Below, one piece after another: positions 56,466 through 64,000 of a DNA stretch of 64,000 nucleotides. A program made the translations under genes and the position numbers. Every line of letters starts with the position of its first letter. Within the stretch, counting starts at the first letter, position 1. Source of the DNA: Symsagittifera roscoffensis (taxonomy: Eukaryota; Xenacoelomorpha; Acoela; Convolutidae). The DNA lies in the NCBI RefSeq assembly GCF_963678635.1, contig NC_087070.1, positions 44,683,467 to 44,747,466 of the forward strand. Direction: 5' to 3'. The notes below the pieces were generated by a model that made no database searches, was not told the origin of the DNA, and saw only the letters and a program-made list of their open reading frames with translations.

Positions 56466-59428
56466 TTATTCTTTTTAACATCATGAACGGCAGAGCCGTT
56501 AACGAGCACTCCGCGCCGAGCGGATGCTCACATTAACGCCCTTAATAGGCCTAAACCGCCGGGGTGGAAGGGTAGTTCGGAACGCGGAAGCCTTCCGGAT
56601 TACCGTGAATAGCTTTTTAACTTAGTTAAGACCGAAAATTCACGAACCAGGAAGGGTGGGGGGATCGGCCATTCCCTCGTTCCCTGAAAGGTTTGTGACC
56701 AAAAACACTTAAAGATATATATAAAATCAAACAAAAAGTAGTATAGTACCCAAGAAAAACAAAAAACATAGAAAATAACCGAAAAAACCAAAAACAGTAA
56801 AAAAAAAAGTAAAAATCAGTAGAAATCATCCCCCCAGACAAGATGTGATCCGACCCCCCCTTGTTGTTGATAGATATATTGTTGTTACAGGCATTTATAT
56901 CAGTCAGGATTGTTACGATCAATTTTGTAGCCTGTTTGTGAGGCTTGTACTGTAGGGTTATTTGAGCATTTAAGCCTGTTAATGATAAATTGCGCTCAAT
57001 CCGGACGGAAGGGTCAGCTGATTTGCGCTCAATTCGGAAGGGTCTTGGGAGAAGACTGATCCGGCAAGCAGTACAGGGAGCAACAAGAAGGCGCTCAACG
57101 ACAACAACAATCGACTGTTGGGTATCGTTAACAAGTTTTGTATCCCTTTTGGTACAAAAAGTAAGATAGTAATCTGTGGGGGGCTCGACAGTGCTGCACT
57201 GTAGTGACCCTTCACCGAACTGCGAATATCCGAGTTAAGCACCTTAATTCGGATATTAAACAAACCCGGAGGGGTATAGTGTTACTAATATTAATACTGA
57301 TATAGCCTATATTAATAGTCTTATATCGTTTTTCAGTGAAAAACAACGAAAACAGACCGGTTTTTAGGGTCAAAATAGCGATATTTTGATCCCCCCACAA
57401 GTCGCGATTTTTGAGATATCGATAATTTTTGAAACGGAAAAAAGCACTAAAGTAGTGTGTTACATCATAATTGCACTACCATAATAGATAGAACCGGTTC
57501 AGTTTAGTTCGGAAGTGGTTGGAACTATTTTGAAACCAAAAAACCGAATTTTCGTGATTTTTGAGAAACCGAAACACTAAAAATTCAGAAAATTTTTTGA
57601 AATTTTTGAGTTAGTACAGTAAAAATAGTTGTTCGGACAACGTCCACTAGTGAATCTACAAGTTTTAAAACCGCTACCCGAAAGCCTTCCCGGTTGCAGA
57701 GAAATCGAACTTAACGTGTTTGATTTGGTGGATTCATCAATCCGGAGGGGTACAGGTAGCATAGTTTTTTGCAAATTTTTTCAACTAAAGCGTTTTAGAT
57801 CGAGTCTTTTGCATTGAACTAGAAGAGTATAGGCCTTCTGAGCTCGGATCAACAATTTTTAGGTCGAAAGGACCAGATTTGCGGAAAAAGTTAGGCAGAA
57901 CCTATAAGAGAGAAATTTTTTTGACTTTAGAAAAAAGACGTTTTGGTTAATAACTTTGGAACTACTAGACAAATCCAGTTGATCGTGGTACCATTAGATC
58001 AGAGATTAGCTGAGCTTACTAATAGAAACATCAGTTATTCGAAAAAAATCAGCGTGAAAGTTTTTTAGGATTGTTTTTAGCAAATTCTTCAATTTGGAAG
58101 GGTACACCCTTCATGTTTCATAAAAATTTTTTTAGAAAAGCCGTTATACCCCTACCAAAAGGTAATAGCGGTTGAATAAGGTAACTTTAGGCTGTTCTAG
58201 ACAAAAAGTGAAGGCTAAAGGCACAGTAAAAACTTAATCGAGCCGAAGTTAGGCAAGCGACAAGACCCTTCACCGTTAGTGTGAATTGTAAAATAAGAGG
58301 CTTAACTTCAATCCGGAAGGGTCTAGGAAAGTAGTACATACCCTTCCTAGTTAATTGAAAAAGCAAAATTGCATCGGAGAACGTATCCGGAGGGGTATAG
58401 GTTGAAAGAAGGAAATCTCCGAAAAGCTACTTTTGCGAAACCGGAGGGCTCCCAATCCGGAGGGGTCAAAATTTTTTCAAGCTAGGAGGGGTCCGAATCC
58501 GGAGGGGTCTTATAGTTGCTAATTCGGAGGGGTCCAAATCCGGAGGGGTCTGGTGTTAACTAACTCGGAGGGGTCCCAATCCGGAAGGGTCTAGATTTTG
58601 TTAGTCCGGAAGGGTCCTATTTGTGCCAATCCGGAGGGGTATTATTTTATTAAAGGTTTTAGGTAGGTGAAAGAAAGACTAAAGTGAGAGGTATTAGGTT
58701 ATTAGCCCACAGGCTAGGAATCAGTGACTGCACTGGTAACTTGCCTTTCAATAAGAACCAGACCAAAACAAAACAGGTCCGAACTCGGATATTCGCGACA
58801 CTAAGTCTATATTAAAAAGAGCGTGATTCATTGGTGTGGATTGTAACATAATACGTTTTTGTGAAAAGTGACTGCCCTGAGGATTTTAGTAGTTCTAGCT
58901 CGGGCAGTCCGAAGGCAGATAGGTAACACAGTACTCGGTGGGCACAATAGACACCCACTTGAGAAAATTTTTGCCTTCAAAGTTTTGTCTGTTTGGTGCA
59001 GCACTGAGCGGGGAAAGCTTTTTCTTTGAAAGACAAGTTCGACTATTGTACTGCGACCGACTAAAAGTACATTACACATACGTTTTTCTTTTCATAAAGG
59101 CATTAGTATTCTGTCATTATTAAAAAAAAAATTTTGTTTTTGATTTTAAATCAACGTAAATTGTGCTTGATTGGGTAGTGAGTACACTATCTTTTAAATT
59201 GACTGATAACATCATATTGTGCTAGTTTCCAAATCTTACGACCGATAATCGGTTAGTGTGAATAAATTTTATACAAAGTGTACTCTGATAACATACAGGG
59301 ATTCGTGGTCACTATTTAATAGAATCTTGTGAAATTTATTGTGTTGTGTCATTATTATTTATAGTCAAACTATAAGATCACTAGCATGCGAATTAAGTGT
59401 ATAGGCATTAAGAAGTGACAAATAGAAA
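56466..59428 (+). other. Long untranslated leader of the right family B element
   Basis: About 3 kb without a recognisable gene. It is scattered with ccggaaggg/cttccgg strings and, at 58385-58640, a dense repeat cluster (listed separately). Small open frames (for example 56979-57263 on the minus strand) have no domain. Confidence 0.55.
58385..58640 (+). repeat. TCCGGAGGGGTC repeat cluster
   Basis: About a dozen copies of aatccggaggggtc or close variants (ccggaagggtc, tcggaggggtcc) in 260 bases, often in pairs about 17 bases apart. The tccgga core is palindromic. It lies 0.8-1.0 kb upstream of gag. Confidence 0.85.
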
Positions 59429-59989
59429 ATGAGTCTAGATAAGTCAAGGATACCAAAACGAGGTAATAGCTCTAGGAAATTCATACCTGAAAAGCAAAGA
59501 AAAACGATGACCGATCCCTTTGTGGATTGGATCAAGCGATCCCGGTCCGACAAAGAGGAGACGGTTTCATGCAGAATGGTTGAAACGAGAAGTCAGAAGA
59601 CCTCAGAAGAGCGTAAAGAACTGTTAGAAGTGGAGGTCAACACAGACCATGCCATGAACGACAACCGGGAAGTACATGGACTGGAAGGGAGAGGCAGAAG
59701 GCTGGCGAGTGAATCTACTCCGGTAGAACAAGGCCATGATTTTGCCACTTCCACCGGGACATTGGATCGAGAAGAGATGTCGGAACTGTCCGACATCTCA
59801 ACTGAAGTAGCGACAACGAGAAGATCTCCGACAGACAACACTATGATGGCCGGCCGAACTGTGAAACAAACAACGTCATCATCGCTCTCCGAAAGAATGA
59901 AGAACACCTTCGGAAACATCTTTCCATTCACCATGGGAGGAGGCGCAGGGAACGAAGTTGAATCCCAGGAGGAAGAGGATGAAGAGTAG
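59429..59989 (+). CDS. Gag N-terminal segment, family B element
   Basis: This 186-codon frame starts MSLDKSRIPKRGNSSRKF (basic), then has an acidic Ser/Thr-rich region with VETRSQKTSEERKELLEVEV and ends in EVESQEEEDEE before TAG. The following 33 codons to 60089 are open in the same frame, so the single TAG (59987-59989, followed by CAAGGG) is the only break between this segment and the long gag-protease frame. It may be a recent nonsense mutation, or a readthrough stop that makes two products. No domain is recognised in this segment. Confidence 0.55.
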   Translation: MSLDKSRIPKRGNSSRKFIPEKQRKTMTDPFVDWIKRSRSDKEETVSCRMVETRSQKTSEERKELLEVEVNTDHAMNDNREVHGLEGRGRRLASESTPVEQGHDFATSTGTLDREEMSELSDISTEVATTRRSPTDNTMMAGRTVKQTTSSSLSERMKNTFGNIFPFTMGGGAGNEVESQEEEDEE

Positions 59990-60088
59990 CAAGGGGACTT
60001 TGGATCTCAAGTCAGCCTCGATAGTTCGATCCAGGAGAATGAGGCATACGTCGGAAGGGAGACTGGAACCATCGACAAATTTGGTGTA

Positions 60089-63000
60089 GTGACAACGATA
60101 AGCAAAGAGGTAAACACACCGGGCCAGTCCAAAGACTTCGCGATTATGACAAGTTCAGAGCCACAGACTGGAGAGAGTAGAACCAGAGGGCTAGGCAACG
60201 CGTTAGCGGATCCTGAAATAGATAATGAGAAGACGTCGAGACAGAGAGTCAAGGCCCAGATCTCGACCAGCACGAAGCTACCTCGGACCGACAGGGTTAC
60301 ACCGCCACTAGTGACGCCACTCGTGGATAACGGGGCAGCACTAGAAGAAGCTTTAAACAACATAGTGGACAGTTTAGGAGAACAAAATGAACAGATGTCC
60401 ATAAGAATGAGTGAACTAGAAAGGGCAGTTCACATTGAAAGAGAAAGCCTGCGGGAAGAAATAAACCGCAATAGACAAGAAAATGGCAGGAGCGAAAAAC
60501 GCTTGAAAGAAAGAACGGACGAGCATATGGCGAAGAACTTGTCGCGAATGACAAGAGAGGCGGAACAGCGAGAGTTACGCTTAAGAGACGACATGGAGAA
60601 GTTAAGAATTCAGCAAGAGCAGTCTCTTGGGACTCTTGACACAAAGATAGACGCGATGATGGAGAGGCGAACTCAGGCTATCATGGATAGGTTGGACGGG
60701 CTACTAAGCAGCAAGAGTGGACCAAAAGAAGCAGAACTGAACTCGGGAGGTCCCAGCAGGGAACCGAGGGTGAACTTCAATGAACATCAAAACAGGAGGA
60801 CATATGGATCCACTAGAGGCAGGGGCAGTTCATCAGGCTATGCCACAAGGGGTAATGGAGCATGGGGCCCGAACAGTAGAGCAAGTTCAACGGGGAACAG
60901 ACAAACCTCTAAAGAACGACCAACGCAAGGCACACATGCGACTGGGAGAAGTGATTCTGGCAACAGGGGGCATGCAAGCCCAAGGAGGAGTCATGTGAGC
61001 CAGGCGGGAAACACTCACGGCGATTCGGATTGCAGGGATGCACCGCATACAGAGCCTCAGACGAGGTGTGAGGACACTCAGGCGGGACACTCAAGGGATG
61101 CTACGGCAATGGCCACAGCATTTGAACCCTTAAACAGGTCTTTGGAGACATTCCTTACAAGGTTATCCAGAACCAATGAACGCAGTGAGAAGTCCAGAAG
61201 GGTCTTTAAGAAACCAAGATGTTACAAAGATGAATCTGATGGCTGCATTGATACCTGGATAGAGGTAATGAAGCTGCACTTCGAGGAAGAGGACTTGTCG
61301 AAGAGACAGGAATGCAGTTCGCTCACCAGCAACTTGGAAGGGACAGCCCTGAACTGTGTCATGGCCAAGAAGCAATATCAACGTGACACTGCTGAGAAAA
61401 TCTTCGAAATCTTGTTAAACCGTTTCGGATCAGGCGTGCAGGGGCACCAGGCGATGATGCGCTTCGAGAAACGGAGGCAACGAGAAGATGAAACGATAGA
61501 CAAGTTTCTCGATGATTTGGAGATGCTGAGAAGACGCAGCCAACCGGATGAGTCAAACCGAAGGATGAACCTGGCCGTAGCCTCAAAATTCATCGATGGT
61601 GTGAAGAATGATGAGCTTCGTACAATGCTAGCAACACATTACACACCACTATCAACCAATGCGCCAACACCGGAGGAGTTGAGGCTCAAGCCGAAAGAGT
61701 ATCTTTTGCTGAAACCTCCTTCGAGATCTGGATATTACAAGAACAATTATGGCAATTTTAACCACGGACCAGCAAACCAAGGGAACAATTGGTACAAACG
61801 GAGGAATGATATGGATATGAGACGCTCTTGTGCCAATTGCAGTTCAACGGACCATCATGTGTCAGCATGCCCAGCTTACAAACAAGGCATGAAAGCAATA
61901 GGCTTTAGACTCGAGGACGAAGATGCGTCAGAATTGGACCATGAGGATTTCATGAGAGGAGTAATTGCGAAATTCGGACCGAGGTTTTTCTTTTGCAACT
62001 TGGAAGGTCATTTTAAATCAGATTGTCCGCAATTCTGGGATGCAGTGGCAGACATAAAGCATCCAAGACATGAAGAAGCTTTGTCAGGAGTGAAAACCAG
62101 CAAGGCTCGACTTTTGAGCGAAGCGGAGGCACGCAGAAAGGATAAACCTCAAGAGCTGGCGGCAAAGAAAATGCAAGCGGTAACAGAGGAGACACGTGAA
62201 CCGGAACCAGCAACTGCGGCTGATGACTTCAAGATCGATTATAAGGCAGCCGCGAGGGATGCTCTAAATAGAGTGCAGCAGGAACTGGTGACGAAAGAGA
62301 TCGAACAAAACGTGAAACTTGAACTGGAGAATGAGAAACTTCAAGAGCAACTGAATACCTTCGAAGCAACGGAGTTCGAAGAAACTAAAGCACCAAGCAG
62401 TCTGAGCATGAAACTTAATGTGGTCTCCGGTCAGAGGTTCGGCATGGTGCCGCAAGGAAGCAAGATCCAGTCGATAATCTCAGTGGCTGGACATCAGGTG
62501 ATCAGAAATCTGAGTGAACCATCCGAGTTCACTTTGATGCATTTGGACACATATGCAGATTATCTGAAGCAGGTGGAGCCACGCACAGAGTCGAGAGCCG
62601 TGCGAGCACTACTAACGACGGGTGGCCCTCGCATGAAGAAACTTCATGGACGCTACCTAGAGGTCTATGGGCCGTATCAAGTGATGCTGAACGTGGATGG
62701 AATCAGCATCTTCACCAGGACTTATGTAACAACAGATGATGACCAAATGGGGCAGATCTATTTGGGAGAAGAGGAACTCAAAGTCCGCAGGATAGGCCAT
62801 GACGCCATGATGGAACAAGACGCAGTACACATTGGGTATGAAGCAGATGTGACCGCACATCTGCTCGAAACCAACGGAACAAAAATCGGAGTCACAGGGC
62901 TTCTGGAGTCACAGTGTGATGCCGATAAAAACTTGGGAAAGAATGGGCTTCACGCGGGAAGATCTAATTCCAACGAATCTCCGACTGGCAGCCGCCAATC

Positions 63001-63145
63001 GAGGAGCTATCTACGTGGCCGGAAGAACACCAATAACGGTCCTCCACATGGGAGGACGGGATCTTTGGATAAGCTTCCTGGTGGTAGAGAATCTGGACGA
63101 CGCCGACCAATTCATCTTGGGCAGAGAATTTGTCAGGAATTTTGA
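60089..63145 (+). pseudogene. Gag-protease polyprotein, family B element
   Basis: A 1018-codon frame. Residues about 85-210 are a coiled coil (EQNEQMSIRMSELERAV...). Residues 230-330 are Arg/Gly/Ser-rich. The capsid-type segment (about 385-530) contains IDTWIEVMKLHFEEED and LLNRFGSGVQGHQAMMRFEK. A zinc knuckle, CANCSSTDHHVSAC, is at about 580. A second at about 634 reads FFFCNLEGHF-KSDC and lacks its first Cys. The protease N-terminal region follows (YGPYQVMLNVDGISIFT). At about residue 935 the frame reads GVTGLLESQCDADKN where LLDTGA is expected, and the rest is out of frame until 63145. Apart from this break and the lost Cys, the protein looks close to functional. It is in frame with the segment upstream. 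Confidence 0.75.
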
Positions 63146-63821
63146 CGTGATGATTGACTTGAACAACGGTCTGATACGGATTAGAAACCCGGACCGAAAG
63201 TATGTTAAGAGACTAATTAATAGGATAATAACAGACGAAAACAAAGTACCAATTTTTTTGGATAGAAAAGTAAAATTACAACCAGGACAGGCTGTGGTAG
63301 CAATTTTTAGAATGAGAAATTTGAATTCGTTAAGTGATAGTAAACAGGTTTGCTTAGTACCGAATCCAGATAGTCAGAGTTCGGTGATTTTAGGCCGGAG
63401 CTTCTCGGTAACGCGAAACGGACTGTGTGTCAGTGTGTTGTTGAACACACTGGACATCACGGTTTCAATCCAGCGTGGAAAGAAGCTTGGCTACGCTTTG
63501 CCGATGAGGACCGACTATGAGGAGACACAAAACTTGAAGAAATATAGTGTGAAAGACTGTCCTTATCATGCAAATAAAGATAAAATTTTAAAGAGGATTA
63601 ATGAATTAAAATCTATTCATAAATTGTTTTCAATGAAATCCGAAACGGACGACGATTTATCAAGCTGCTCGAATTTTCCGGAACGCCCCTCGTCATATGA
63701 ACTAGAATCTGACAAACCGGTTTTGCCAGAGATAGAACATTTAAAAAGGAAAATAGGTGAGGGAGATCTGAGAGAAAAGGGACCTCCTAAATCGGAACGC
63801 AGATGTATTTTCAAAACATAA
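62916..63821 (+). pseudogene. Protease C-terminus and pre-RT linker, family B element
   Basis: This frame overlaps the end of the gag-protease frame and restores pol: KTWERMGFTREDLIP, RTPITVLHMGG, FLVVENLDDADQFILGREF, then VILGRSFSVTRNGLCVSVLL and DKPVLPEIEHLKRKIGEGD. It parallels 48155-49387 and 47225-47584 of family A but has no frameshift at LGRSF. It ends in a frameshift near 63790 (RCIFKT-stop). Confidence 0.75.
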
Positions 63822-64000
63822 GGCGGATATCGGTTGCTGTAATTTCGTCGAACACGAAATCGAACTAGAAGAGGGCGCCGTTCCCCATAGGGAAGGCGCA
63901 AGGCGAATGACGCCACACAAATCGGAAGCGTGCCGCGCGGAAATAGAAATGTTGCTTGAATACGACATGATAGAACCCTCGAAATCGCCATGGGCTTGCG
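63795..64000 (+). pseudogene. Reverse transcriptase N-terminus, family B element, cut by window end
   Basis: In the frame shifted from the previous feature, NRNADVFSKHKADIGCCNFV continues through VEHEIELEEGAVPHREGARR to LLEYDMIEPSKSPWAC at the window edge. The residue after VEH is Glu, where all family A copies have TAA. The RT palm lies outside the window. Confidence 0.8.

Overview
The window looks like repeat-dominated DNA from an invertebrate animal genome; I cannot name the species. The support is the AT-rich intergenic DNA, the lack of any bacterial-style gene, a decayed Maverick/Polinton element and several Ty3/gypsy-like (Metaviridae) retroelements. I found no convincing host gene, tRNA, rRNA or CRISPR array. 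Almost every coding region is broken by stops, frameshifts or internal deletions.

Bases 1-16,000 hold the remains of a Polinton, a self-synthesising virus-like DNA transposon. The minus strand carries a capsid-like protein (57-1350), a possible integrase C-terminus (1867-2304), a packaging ATPase (about 3000-3660) and a putative exonuclease-like accessory protein (4164-4660). The plus strand carries a protein-primed family B DNA polymerase (PolB), present twice because a 4.05 kb block (7501-11549) was duplicated in tandem. The two PolB copies have lost different catalytic motifs. The second ends in an acidic open frame (15440-15949).

Bases 16,500-29,480 hold a broken gag on the minus strand (family B element), its leader, and a central LTR-like region of about 3 kb. 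That region is bounded by two outward-facing copies of a 16-base primer-binding-site-like motif. A 4.15 kb unit of it is tandemly duplicated (21084-24544 and 25237-28679), followed by a third partial copy.

Bases 29,450-54,104 are one large minus-strand gypsy-like element (family A). In sense order it reads: PBS-like site, minisatellite leader, gag, protease, RT, RNase H, integrase, macro-like domain, coiled coil, SGNH/GDSL-type hydrolase domain. The gag-to-RNase H segment was amplified in place into three tandem copies of about 4.9-5.7 kb sharing one junction. All three carry the same disabling changes: a TAG in gag, a TAA before RT, YVDE instead of YVDD, and Asn for the RNase H Asp. The amplification is therefore best explained as DNA-level duplication of an already dead element.

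Bases 54,105-64,000 are an inverted, diverged counterpart of the left central region followed by a plus-strand family B element. Its leader is rich in a TCCGGAGGGGTC motif. Its gag-protease frame is nearly open, but the protease active site is lost, and the element runs off the window inside RT.

The most unusual content is the post-integrase cargo of family A (a macro-like domain plus a coiled-coil/SGNH hydrolase ORF) and the head-to-head architecture in which families A and B diverge from a shared central region, seen twice in opposite orientation.
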